A stretch of 64,000 nucleotides of DNA from JACDAE01 sp963744875 (lineage in GTDB: Bacteria > Chloroflexota > Ktedonobacteria > Ktedonobacterales > Ktedonobacteraceae). Position 1 is the first letter of the stretch; each line of letters starts with the position of its first letter. Where the stretch lies: NCBI GenBank assembly GCA_963744875.1, contig CAVUVQ010000010.1:496001-560000 (forward strand). Reading direction: 5' to 3'. A program made the position numbers and the translations under genes. Below are positions 44,800-53,276 of the stretch, in pieces. A model generated the notes under the pieces. That model did no database searches. It was not told the DNA's origin and worked only from the letters and a program-made list of their open reading frames with translations.

Positions 44800-45180
44800 C
44801 TACGAGCGCGGAACCCGTTGGTTGCAGAAGCGCTCGATTTTTTCGTAGAGGTCGGCAGAACTGAATGGCTTGATGATGTAGCTGGCACCTCCATGGCGAA
44901 AACCCTCCTCCATTTCGGCCTGCTGGGCGAATGCCGAGACAAAAATGATCGGGATGTGGGCGAGATAGGGACGAGCTTTGACGGCATCAGCAAACTGATA
45001 ACCATCGCAGTCAGGCATAGAGATGTCGGTAAAGATTAGATCGGGACGCACACGCTCAACAAGCTCCAGGCCCTCAAGGCCATCAGAAGCCAGATAGATT
45101 TCATGGTCGGTAGAACGTAACATGACGCGGAAGAGTTTCTGGATCAGCACTTCGTCCTCGCAAAAGACAATTCGAGCCAT
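44800..45180 (-). CDS. Single-domain response regulator
   Basis: Receiver domain only, 126 aa. Acidic pocket CEDE (residues 7-10), phospho-acceptor Asp 52 in LIFTDISMPDCDGYQ, and Thr/Ser plus Lys in FVSAF and YIIKPFSSADLYEK. There is no output domain, so it acts by protein contact. It lies 15 bases downstream of the PAS/GAF histidine kinase and forms an operon with it, making it that kinase's likely partner. Confidence 0.92.
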   Translation of the reverse strand: MARIVFCEDEVLIQKLFRVMLRSTDHEIYLASDGLEGLELVERVRPDLIFTDISMPDCDGYQFADAVKARPYLAHIPIIFVSAFAQQAEMEEGFRHGGASYIIKPFSSADLYEKIERFCNQRVPRS

Positions 45181-45195
45181 CGGATTCCTCTCTTT

Positions 45196-46968
45196 CTAGC
45201 GTACGCTGGTGAAACGGATCGTAAAATGAAAGATAGAGCCCTTGCCGGGAACGCTTTCGGCCCAGACCTGTCCGCCATGCATCTGGACGACATCACGTAC
45301 AATGGACAATTCTGGCGGGGAGTCCTCAATATGGAACGTGGAAGGTGTATCATTTTGCATACGTGGTTCAAAGACGCGCTCAAGTTCAGCAGATGAAAGG
45401 CCCACACCATAATCGCGTACACAGATATGCACTACATTGCCCTCAATCTGGCTGCTGACGGCAATTTCGGCACCGGGTGGAGAATGTACAATGGCGTTTT
45501 GTAAGAGATTTGCAACCACGGAAGTGAGTTTTTCGTAGTCGCCGCGCAGAATAGGGAGCGCATTGGCAAGCTGTAAGTGAATGGCGGAACCAGAGTTCAC
45601 CTGGCGCATACGCACAACGACATCAATAATGATCGCATTCAGATCCAGCCAGGTCGGATTAAGTTGCAGGTGAGGTGCCTCCCGATGATCAATGTCAAGC
45701 ATACCAGTAATCAGGCGCACGAGGCGACGAGCATCAGTATGGATATCGATGGCAAATTCCTTCATCTCAACGATGCTCAGGTCTTTATCGCGCATAATCT
45801 CGCTGAAGCCCTGGATACCAGTGAGAGCGGTACGAAACTCATGGCTAACAATGCCAAGAAAATCACCTTTGACTTTACTGGTTCGTTCCAGTTCGCTTTT
45901 TGCATTCTGAAGCATTTGTAGGGCGTGCTTGCGCTCCTGCAGGGCCTTCTCACGCTCAATAAGCAAGGCCGCCAGGTTTGCGACGGCGTGTATAATCACC
46001 AGGTCCTGAGACGTAATATCCGGTTTGACGTTCCCATAAGCAATCAGAAAGATCCCGATGAGTTCGCCATTTTTAAGAATAGGGATAATAAGCTTATACG
46101 AAGGCAGATCGCGAAAGAGCTGATGCGAGCTATCAAGCGAAAGCATTTCACCGACACGCAGACGCTCGACGAACTCCTGGCTACCCAGCATGCTATGTAG
46201 ACGTGCACCGTGCAGGCTATTATACCAATGCTGTTCGTACTCAGGGGAGATCCCAAAAATAGTAATGGGAACGAGAACTTCTGTCTGGGGATCAATAAGC
46301 ACAATAGCTGCCCGCTGGCAATTCAGCAGGCGGCAGGGTAATTCGAGCACGGGACGCTCAAATAGATTTTCATCTAATAGCTCATTCTCTAGAGGTGCCC
46401 CTGCAACTTCACGTTCGTCCTCAAGGGGAACGGTCGCTTCCCAATCCGTTTCATGCTGAACCATCGCGTCGGCCATTGCCAGGATCGCGTTAAGTGAACG
46501 TTGCGTATGGGTTGAAGAGTTACGTTGGATCGTGACATCCTGGAAAACAATAATTGCACCGCGTACCTTGCCATCAGGATCGTAGAGAGGTTGTCCACTT
46601 ACATTCATATGCTGCTCTTGTACTCCGTGTATTGTTACGTCAATAGCAGTAGCATCTTGCAGTATTTCACCTGCCAGGACGCGTTGAAGCGGCGATTCCT
46701 CTTCACGCAGGGGACGCCCATCGTTGTCACACAGCAGAAAGGGGGAATTATGGTTATCAAGCACGAGGTCGGGAATACGTTGGGCAGCGGGATTGGCGAC
46801 GAGCAGATGGCCGCTGGCATCATAATAGAGCACCCCCAATGGCAGCATTTCGAAAAGGGTACGATACAGATCTGCCTGTATATCTTGTACCAGGGTGGTT
46901 GAATTGCCGAAATTTGTATTTTCGTTGTGTTGAACACTATCCGGATGTTCATCGTTATCTCTGCTCAT
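45196..46968 (-). CDS. PAS-GAF sensor histidine kinase
   Basis: Soluble 590-aa kinase without clear membrane segments. N-terminal PAS domain (about 30-150, LPLGVLYYDASGHLLVANPA and GAIIVFQDVTI), GAF domain (about 205-335, NCQRAAIVLIDPQTEVLVPI), a coiled linker, HisKA (FLGIVSHEFRTALTGIQGF) and HATPase (VVANLLQNAIVHSPPGAEI; VRDYGVGLSSAEL). The G box near the end reads SIVRDVVQMHGGQ. The partner is probably the downstream single-domain response regulator. Ligand of PAS/GAF is unknown. Confidence 0.92.
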   Translation of the reverse strand: MSRDNDEHPDSVQHNENTNFGNSTTLVQDIQADLYRTLFEMLPLGVLYYDASGHLLVANPAAQRIPDLVLDNHNSPFLLCDNDGRPLREEESPLQRVLAGEILQDATAIDVTIHGVQEQHMNVSGQPLYDPDGKVRGAIIVFQDVTIQRNSSTHTQRSLNAILAMADAMVQHETDWEATVPLEDEREVAGAPLENELLDENLFERPVLELPCRLLNCQRAAIVLIDPQTEVLVPITIFGISPEYEQHWYNSLHGARLHSMLGSQEFVERLRVGEMLSLDSSHQLFRDLPSYKLIIPILKNGELIGIFLIAYGNVKPDITSQDLVIIHAVANLAALLIEREKALQERKHALQMLQNAKSELERTSKVKGDFLGIVSHEFRTALTGIQGFSEIMRDKDLSIVEMKEFAIDIHTDARRLVRLITGMLDIDHREAPHLQLNPTWLDLNAIIIDVVVRMRQVNSGSAIHLQLANALPILRGDYEKLTSVVANLLQNAIVHSPPGAEIAVSSQIEGNVVHICVRDYGVGLSSAELERVFEPRMQNDTPSTFHIEDSPPELSIVRDVVQMHGGQVWAESVPGKGSIFHFTIRFTSVR

Positions 46969-47249
46969 ATGCCCCTCTTTTTTGTGCTATATATAGTGTA
47001 CAGTACAAACCCAAGTATTTTTCGCTCAAATTGATGATTTTCCTGCTGCGACACACCTGAGACAAAGGTTCGACGCGACCGCGACGGAAGCACGACCTGG
47101 CTACAACGATGCCCATCTATACTCTTGATAGAACGACAAACGACAGAAACACCTACTGCTCTGAAATGCAGCGTGATGTGCAATCATAAAACGCTTTATC
47201 AGATTGTTGGCTTCGCTTTCTGCATATAATTCTAAATAAGGAGCACACT

Positions 47250-47456
47250 ATGAGCTTTCATATTATTGAACTTCCCTTTATTGTAATTCCCGTCTTGCTT
47301 GCAATTGTTTTCTGGCTCTGGATGTTGAGGGATTGCCTCTACAATACATCTCTGAGAGGAACCTACAAATTTCTCTGGTTGCTTGTGATCTTCTTCGCCC
47401 ACCTGATAGGTGCTATTGCCTACTTCATCATCGAACGATCTAAAACACAAGGTTGA
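47250..47456 (+). CDS. Small PLDc_N-like membrane protein (68 aa)
   Basis: AAGGAGCACACT lies before the ATG. Two helices, LPFIVIPVLLAIVFWLWMLR and FLWLLVIFFAHLIGAIAYFI, flank an ALRDCLYNTS-type turn (here RDCLYNTSLRG), and the chain ends IIERSKTQG. This is the PLDc_N module seen alone. A T-rich terminator follows at 47478-47537. It precedes a two-component system in the same direction but is separated from it by that terminator. Confidence 0.8.
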   Translation: MSFHIIELPFIVIPVLLAIVFWLWMLRDCLYNTSLRGTYKFLWLLVIFFAHLIGAIAYFIIERSKTQG

Positions 47457-47477
47457 GGGCAAGTACTCACGTTTGAG

Positions 47478-47537
47478 GGCAAGACCAGCTCACCTGGTAG
47501 AGCATTTACTACAACGCTGCCAGGGTCTTGCCTTTTT
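47478..47537 (+). terminator. Intrinsic terminator after the PLDc_N-like gene
   Basis: GGCAAGACC (47478-47486) pairs with GGTCTTGCC (47524-47532), followed by TTTTTG. The 37-base loop can pair partly inside itself. It ends the transcript of the 68-aa gene before the next operon. Confidence 0.7.
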
Positions 47538-47573
47538 GCAGCTGATACGCTAAAGTTCCTTTTACAGGAGAAT

Positions 47574-48287
47574 ATGCCTTTGAAGACAACGACCATTTTA
47601 TTGGTGGAAGATACCACTGAACTCGCGCAGGTGATTATCCGCGAACTCCGGTCCAATCAGTATCGTGTGCTTCACGCCATCGATGGCCTCACGGCATTAC
47701 GCCTGCATGAGGAAGAGCAGCCTGACATTGTGATCCTCGATTGGATGTTGCCAGAACTCGATGGCATTGAAGTATTACGTCGCTTACGCCAGGTCTCCGC
47801 AACCCCTGTCTTGATGTTGACGGCCAGAGGCGAGGAGTTTGATCGGGTGCTCGGCCTGGAATTGGGGGCCGACGACTATCTGACCAAACCCTTTAGCCTG
47901 CGCGAGTTGATCGCACGCATCCATGTCTTAGTACGGCGTCTTGAATACATTCAAACCATTGTTGCGACGGATCGCCATGGCACCACTGAAGTCGTGCGTT
48001 ATGGGTCGCTGGAACTCGACCCTCAGGCACATACCGCATGCATCGATGAACGTGAACTTGAATTAAGCCTGACCGAGTTCGAAATTCTTCACCTGTTCAT
48101 ACGAGGACCAGGGCGGACCTTTAGCCGCTCCTACTTACAACAAACCGTCTGGAACGGCTCCTATCTTGAAGGGGACCGCTCAGTTGATAATGCGATCCTG
48201 CGCCTCAGAAAGAAGCTTGGCTCCCTGGGAGATTCTATCGAGACGGTGCGAGGAGTGGGATACCGACTCCATCGAGAGAGGGAATAG
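47574..48287 (+). CDS. OmpR/PhoB-family response regulator
   Basis: Receiver domain with acidic pair VEDTT, Asp 56 in VILDWMLPELDG, Lys in DDYLTKPFSLREL; then a winged-helix DNA-binding domain (about 140-235) with ELSLTEFEILHLFIRGPGRT, SVDNAILRLRKKLG and TVRGVGYRLHRE. All hallmark residues are present. TAG and the next gene's ATG are adjacent (48287/48288), so it is translationally coupled with the sensor kinase, its cognate partner. Confidence 0.94.
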   Translation: MPLKTTTILLVEDTTELAQVIIRELRSNQYRVLHAIDGLTALRLHEEEQPDIVILDWMLPELDGIEVLRRLRQVSATPVLMLTARGEEFDRVLGLELGADDYLTKPFSLRELIARIHVLVRRLEYIQTIVATDRHGTTEVVRYGSLELDPQAHTACIDERELELSLTEFEILHLFIRGPGRTFSRSYLQQTVWNGSYLEGDRSVDNAILRLRKKLGSLGDSIETVRGVGYRLHRERE

Positions 48288-49862
48288 ATGATGACAGACC
48301 ATCACCCGTTCTGGTTCTCGCTGTCCAGGGTTCAAGCTCTGCGCGAGACCCTGTTCCTGGGAGTCATCCTCTGTTCTAGTTGTCTCGGTCTTCAAATGCT
48401 TGAGGCCCCATCCTCTCAATCCAGTCTCCTCTCGCAATGGCTGCTCAACTATACAGTTAATCCCATCTGCCTGCTCTGGTTTGTCCTGCGTATCAAACCA
48501 GTTCACCGGGTGTGGGGAAAGCAGGCCATCCGTCAGGTCGTGTGTGCCATTCTCGTGATCTTCCTTCTTTACCTTCTCTATGTCGTCTATTCTTATCTTT
48601 CCTTGTGGGAAATCATGCGTACTGGGACGCTCTTTTCCTCTTCAATAAACTTCCATTCACTTGATCTGGCATGGTGTATTTATGCTGCCTGGCTGTTTTG
48701 TGCCAGTTGGATTGTGCGTCTCTTTCGCTATTGGCATCGACTCAAGCAGCAATCCCTGGCCTGGAATCTCACCTATGCACATATTTTGATGATGGTGCTT
48801 GTCCTCTCTCTTTGTATTGTCTCCATTGAAGTCTGGGGAGTCTGGACGCAGCGAGCGTGGGGTTTCATCAATCTCATTCCAACCCTTTTCTTCATGAGTG
48901 GATTGACGATGGTGTTACTATTGCTCTTTTTGCCTCCCCTCGCCTTATTTTCACAGATGGTGACACGCCGAACGGTCCAACGACTGGCCGACCTGGTGGT
49001 GGCAACGACGGATTTGAGTGCGGGAAAGTATGCTGTTCGCATTCCTGTGGTAGGGAAGGATGAAGTCGCGCAATTGCAGGCGAATTTTAACACGATGGCC
49101 GATGAGTTGGAGCAAAAGATTCAGGCTCTCCATCAGGAACGTGATCACGTCGCAGCTTTACTCAAAGAACGGCGGGAACTCTTCGCCAACGTCTCTCATG
49201 AGTTGGGAACCCCTATTGCGACCTTACGAGGATACCTGGAAAGTAATTTGAAACAGGAGCAAGAGATTACACCCTCCTCGGTCGTGCACGATTTGAAAAT
49301 CATGGAGAGTGAAGTCCTTCTCCTCCAGCAACGAGCTGAAGATTTATTGACCCTCGCAAAAGTGGAAGTAAAAAAGCTTCCCATGCGTGTAATGGCATGC
49401 GATATTCGTCCACTCGTGCACACGATGGTCACCAACGAAACGCCGCTGGCATGGCGCTCAAGCCTGGTTGAAATCGTGCTAGAGCTTCCACCTGCATTAC
49501 CTCTTGTTCACGCGGACGCACAACGTCTGGAGCAAGCGCTACGTAACGTTCTGCGCAATGCCTTGCGTCATACGTTGCCGGGTGGCATGGTTATTGTCAC
49601 CGCTCAAAGTACAGACGAGCACGTCGTTGTGACCATCGAAGATACCGGCGAAGGCATCGCTCCCGATGAGTTGGAACATATTTGGGAGCGTTTCTATCAA
49701 ACCCAGAAATCGCAAGGACAGGGGGGAACAGGTTTAGGATTAGCCCTTGTGAAAGAGTGGATGGAAGAGATGGGAGGGCAGATCACCGTCAGTAGCGTGC
49801 TTCATGAGGGCAGTATCTTCACTTTCTCCCTCTCACGTGCAGAAAAGAAAGAAAACTATTGA
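48288..49862 (+). CDS. Membrane sensor histidine kinase with HAMP domain
   Basis: The N-terminal half (about 1-225) has some six hydrophobic segments (TLFLGVILCSSCLGLQML, VCAILVIFLLYLLYVVYSYL, MMVLVLSLCIVSIEVWGVWT and others), followed by HAMP (RLADLVVATTDLSAGKYAVR), HisKA with His about 303 (LFANVSHELGTPIATLRGYL) and HATPase (LRNVLRNALRHTLPGGMV; IEDTGEGIAPDEL; GGTGLGLALVKEWMEEMGGQ). Unusual Gly replaces the Arg that commonly follows HEL. It is the partner of the response regulator encoded immediately before it. Signal unknown. Confidence 0.92.
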   Translation: MMTDHHPFWFSLSRVQALRETLFLGVILCSSCLGLQMLEAPSSQSSLLSQWLLNYTVNPICLLWFVLRIKPVHRVWGKQAIRQVVCAILVIFLLYLLYVVYSYLSLWEIMRTGTLFSSSINFHSLDLAWCIYAAWLFCASWIVRLFRYWHRLKQQSLAWNLTYAHILMMVLVLSLCIVSIEVWGVWTQRAWGFINLIPTLFFMSGLTMVLLLLFLPPLALFSQMVTRRTVQRLADLVVATTDLSAGKYAVRIPVVGKDEVAQLQANFNTMADELEQKIQALHQERDHVAALLKERRELFANVSHELGTPIATLRGYLESNLKQEQEITPSSVVHDLKIMESEVLLLQQRAEDLLTLAKVEVKKLPMRVMACDIRPLVHTMVTNETPLAWRSSLVEIVLELPPALPLVHADAQRLEQALRNVLRNALRHTLPGGMVIVTAQSTDEHVVVTIEDTGEGIAPDELEHIWERFYQTQKSQGQGGTGLGLALVKEWMEEMGGQITVSSVLHEGSIFTFSLSRAEKKENY

Positions 49863-49910
49863 CAGGAACATGATTGAGGAGTATACTTTTCAATGTTCGC
49901 AAATGACCCT

Positions 49911-50000
49911 GGAGGGGTCGCATAGTGGCCTAGTGCGGCGGTTTGCTAAACCGCTGAAGGGGTAACCCTTCCGAGAGTTCGAATCTCTCCCCCTCCGCCA
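49911..50000 (+). tRNA. tRNA-Ser (GCU anticodon)
   Basis: A 90-base class II tRNA: acceptor GGAGGGG pairs with CCCCTCC, anticodon loop TTGCTAA gives GCU (reads AGC/AGU), a long variable arm, T loop TTCGAAT, and an encoded CCA end. It follows the sensor kinase by about 50 bases and is 22 bases upstream of tRNA-Trp. Confidence 0.92.
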
Positions 50001-50022
50001 GAACCTACCTGGATTCTCATCT

Positions 50023-50094
50023 AGGGGAGTAGCTCAATGGTAGAGTCCACGTCTCCAAAACGTGTTGTTGCAGGTTCGAGTCCTGTCTCCCCTG
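50023..50094 (+). tRNA. tRNA-Trp (CCA anticodon)
   Basis: A 72-base tRNA: acceptor AGGGGAG pairs with CTCCCCT, D loop AGCTCAATGGTAGAG, anticodon arm CACGT-CTCCAAA-ACGTG with CCA, T loop TTCGAGT. No CCA is encoded after the discriminator G. A strong terminator follows directly. Confidence 0.92.
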
Positions 50095-50099
50095 TTAGT

Positions 50100-50142
50100 A
50101 GAAGCTCTTGAACAGATTGTTCAAGAGCTTCTTTGCTTTTTT
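50100..50142 (+). terminator. Terminator of the tRNA-Ser/tRNA-Trp transcript
   Basis: AGAAGCTCTTGAACA (50100-50114) and TGTTCAAGAGCTTCT (50118-50132) are exact reverse complements with a 3-base loop, followed by TTGCTTTTTT. The convergent histidine kinase ends at 50168, so it may work on both strands. Confidence 0.88.
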
Positions 50143-50167
50143 AGAGCGATATAGACAATGAACATCC

Positions 50168-53100
50168 TCATCTCGCAGCAGGCAACCTGATATGGAAGGT
50201 CGATCCCTCACCCGCAATCCCCTTACTCTCGATCCAGATTTTGCCCCCCATCGCCTCAATCAAACGACGCGAGATGTAGAGGCCCAGGCCAGAACCACGA
50301 ATGGGACTATTGACATCACTCTCCAGACGCACAAAACGCTGGAAAAGCTGAGACTGATTGGACGGCGCAATCCCCTTGCCCTTATCCCCGATGCTGATCA
50401 CCACGAACGACTCATCCTGATCAACCATTGTATAGGCGCTAAAAGCAATAGGCGTCTGCGGCGGCGAGTACTTTAGCGCATTCACGCTGATATTCATCAA
50501 TACCTGGCGCAGACGCGGCGGATCGGCAAGAGCAAACAAACGCGGCTGAATATGAAGAAGCACTTCCCGCTGCTCCTGCGTAATCTGCGGCTCAATCAGT
50601 ATCAGAATACTTTCAACCGTCTCTTGCAATGAGACACGCTTTAGCAGAGCCGGTTTTATGCCAGCTTCTATCTCTAAACGACTGGCATCCATCACATTCC
50701 CCAGCAGCACGACCAGTTCTTCACAACCACGACGTGCCTTCTGCAAAAAGTCGCGCCTTTGCTCCCCTGGCAACTGCTCATCGAATTGGGCGAGCAGTTC
50801 GATATACCCTTGCACAGCCGTCAGCGGCGTACGTAGTTCGTGCGATGCCGTCACCATAAACTGATCCTTCAACTGATCCAGTTCTTGGAGGCGCTGATGT
50901 GCGGTTTGCAGATCCTGGTAGAGTTGCGCGTTAATAAAGGGAACGGCGGCCTGTTCTACGAAATCTTGCGTTTGTGGAAGATCAGCATTGGTGAAAGGAC
51001 GCTTTTCGATAATACCTGGCGGTTGGGCACGGGCAAAAATTAACAGACCGATAGGTTCGCCATTGGCAACGATGGGCGCGAGAATGACCGTCTGAATGTA
51101 GTATTGGGCCAGACGTACACGCAGGGAAAGCGTGTTGTGAATACCTGTATTACGTGTCGAAGATAACTTCGCGCTTTTACGCGTCGACAACTCCAGTTTT
51201 GGCAATGCCAGAAACTGAACCCCTTGCTTTCTGGTCAATTCCTCTAGTGGAATATGCAATAAAACAGGTTGCAATGCATGGAGCGCCTGGGCCTCGTACT
51301 CGTAACTATAAATCACAGGCCATTCTTGCAATGGTAAGGACACATCTAGATCACGCATATAGGCTGCAAGAGGCTTCAGATGCCTCTCACCAGATGATCT
51401 ATATAAAAAGGCGTAGTCGGCATGAAGAATATTTGCTCCCTCTTTACAAATCATCAGGCCAATCTCAGCGGGTTCTACTACAGCTGCATTCAGGCGCGTT
51501 GCAATTGTCGTCATTGCACGTGAGAACTCCTCATGCTCATGCGCTTCATTATAAAGACGTGCATGCTCAATAACAGCAGTCACCTGCTCGGTATACCTGG
51601 TCACCAGTGAAATATCATGACGACTTAGATGCCCTAGACTTCTGCGCATTACCCCCAGACTACCCAATATACGTCCTTGATACTTTAATGACAAAAAAAC
51701 CATCTCGTCAACACGCTGATCCTGACACCAGAGGCGTATTTCAGGTGGCACCAGATGTTGATCCTCCCAATTGACCTCATGTACTTTACCACTACAGGCC
51801 AGTTGTTCCAGGGAATTATCTCCTTGAAAACTCCAGTGTTGCCTTTCGGCTCCCGGCTTTGCCGCAGTATAGACCTGGATCTGAGGATGCTCCGTGGGGT
51901 GCAGATGTTCGATAAGCAGGAGCATCACTGCATCAAAGTTCAATTCGTCTATCACCATGCTCACAATACGTTCACGCAAATGTTCTTCGTTCAGAATCTC
52001 TGTGAGCTGCGTCATCATACGACGCAGATGCTCAGATTCCAGATGACGTTGTTCCCGCTCAAGCAGAAGTACTTCATTTTCATGACTTGCCAGGATATAA
52101 CGCGTTGTCATCAGTGTCCCTACCACCGCCGTAAGTATAACAAGGCCAGTTGAATTGAGATCATGACGCACGATCTCGCTATACACGGTTAGCGCAAGCA
52201 AAAGCGTGAGAGGAAGGTGGATCAACAAGCCAAAAATGCGTCTCTCAAGAAAGCTTTGCCTGATACCTGATTGCATAGGTGGCAACGTGTTACTACTTCC
52301 CACACCCTTTGACGTATTTACCATATCAGTATATTGTTTACGCGCCAGTCCCGCATATTGATACAAGCCAGAAAGACCTATCAGCAAGTAACTCCCGTAA
52401 CGCACAGGTTCAATCAGCAACATACCCTGATGATAACTATTGAAAATAGCATTGTAGTCAAAAACCAGATCGCTAAAAACAGTAAGCAGGAGAGCAATGC
52501 CCAGCAGAAGAAGACCGGGAGAGAACGCCTGTTGTCTTCGATGGAGGAAAAACAAAATAACTGTTAGAGCAAGTAAAATATCCCAGCCAAAATAGGTCAT
52601 ACCGGCTACCAGCATCAAGACTCTTATGCCAGGGCTTGAGTGGACAACTTGTGCAAGAAACACCGGGCTAACTATAAAAAACCACCACGCCCCTAGCAGG
52701 CTCAGCGTAGCAGTCAAAATATCAAGGCACGTACGTACACGAAAACGTATGGTGGAAGGCATGAGTAAAATTGCAGCCGCGACAAGTGGGTAAAAGAGAT
52801 TAAAGAAAATATCGGGAAAACCTGGAAAGGTAGTATGTCCCTGTAACCCCGGAACAAAATAGAGGATGCGGCCACAACAATTAGCCAATAAGCCACAACC
52901 AATCAAAAGCCACGCCGATTGATACTGTCTTTCCAGATGCACAGGGCCATGTTGGGCCATGTAAGCTGTCCGAAATGCCCACAGGGCACCAAGAAATGCC
53001 GACACGCCATACATAATCTGGGTGTACGCAGCAGTGTCACTATCACTACCAATACGAATTGTTCTCCAAAAAATACTGAGGATAACAATAGTGACCGTTA

Positions 53101-53194
53101 ATGCTATTGCGATGTAATTGTCGCGTGCAGGTCGCTCTAGATACGCATGAGCTAACTTATTGGTGGTAATAGACCGCATGGAGATTTTGCTCAC
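50168..53194 (-). CDS. Large membrane sensor histidine kinase with GAF domains
   Basis: A 1008-aa sensor. The N-terminal third has about nine or ten membrane helices (IALTVTIVILSIFWRTI, MYGVSAFLGALWAFRTA, LLIGCGLLANCCGRILYF and others), an intramembrane sensor of unknown ligand. Two GAF-like regions follow (about 410-555 with FDAVMLLLIEHL, and 565-760 with TVILAPIVANGEPIGLLIFA), then HisKA (FMVTASHELRTPLTAVQGYI, His about 785) and HATPase (LMNISVNALKYSPPQTP; IGDKGKGIAPSNQ; GSGLGLYISRRLIEAMGGKI). No response regulator is adjacent. The gene is intact in spite of its length. Confidence 0.92.
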   Translation of the reverse strand: MSKISMRSITTNKLAHAYLERPARDNYIAIALTVTIVILSIFWRTIRIGSDSDTAAYTQIMYGVSAFLGALWAFRTAYMAQHGPVHLERQYQSAWLLIGCGLLANCCGRILYFVPGLQGHTTFPGFPDIFFNLFYPLVAAAILLMPSTIRFRVRTCLDILTATLSLLGAWWFFIVSPVFLAQVVHSSPGIRVLMLVAGMTYFGWDILLALTVILFFLHRRQQAFSPGLLLLGIALLLTVFSDLVFDYNAIFNSYHQGMLLIEPVRYGSYLLIGLSGLYQYAGLARKQYTDMVNTSKGVGSSNTLPPMQSGIRQSFLERRIFGLLIHLPLTLLLALTVYSEIVRHDLNSTGLVILTAVVGTLMTTRYILASHENEVLLLEREQRHLESEHLRRMMTQLTEILNEEHLRERIVSMVIDELNFDAVMLLLIEHLHPTEHPQIQVYTAAKPGAERQHWSFQGDNSLEQLACSGKVHEVNWEDQHLVPPEIRLWCQDQRVDEMVFLSLKYQGRILGSLGVMRRSLGHLSRHDISLVTRYTEQVTAVIEHARLYNEAHEHEEFSRAMTTIATRLNAAVVEPAEIGLMICKEGANILHADYAFLYRSSGERHLKPLAAYMRDLDVSLPLQEWPVIYSYEYEAQALHALQPVLLHIPLEELTRKQGVQFLALPKLELSTRKSAKLSSTRNTGIHNTLSLRVRLAQYYIQTVILAPIVANGEPIGLLIFARAQPPGIIEKRPFTNADLPQTQDFVEQAAVPFINAQLYQDLQTAHQRLQELDQLKDQFMVTASHELRTPLTAVQGYIELLAQFDEQLPGEQRRDFLQKARRGCEELVVLLGNVMDASRLEIEAGIKPALLKRVSLQETVESILILIEPQITQEQREVLLHIQPRLFALADPPRLRQVLMNISVNALKYSPPQTPIAFSAYTMVDQDESFVVISIGDKGKGIAPSNQSQLFQRFVRLESDVNSPIRGSGLGLYISRRLIEAMGGKIWIESKGIAGEGSTFHIRLPAAR

Positions 53195-53276
53195 TTATGA
53201 AGAACATGCAATAAGATGATAATGCATGCAGCACATCAGATGTTCTAAGTTTATAATCCTTTTACTCATTGTACGC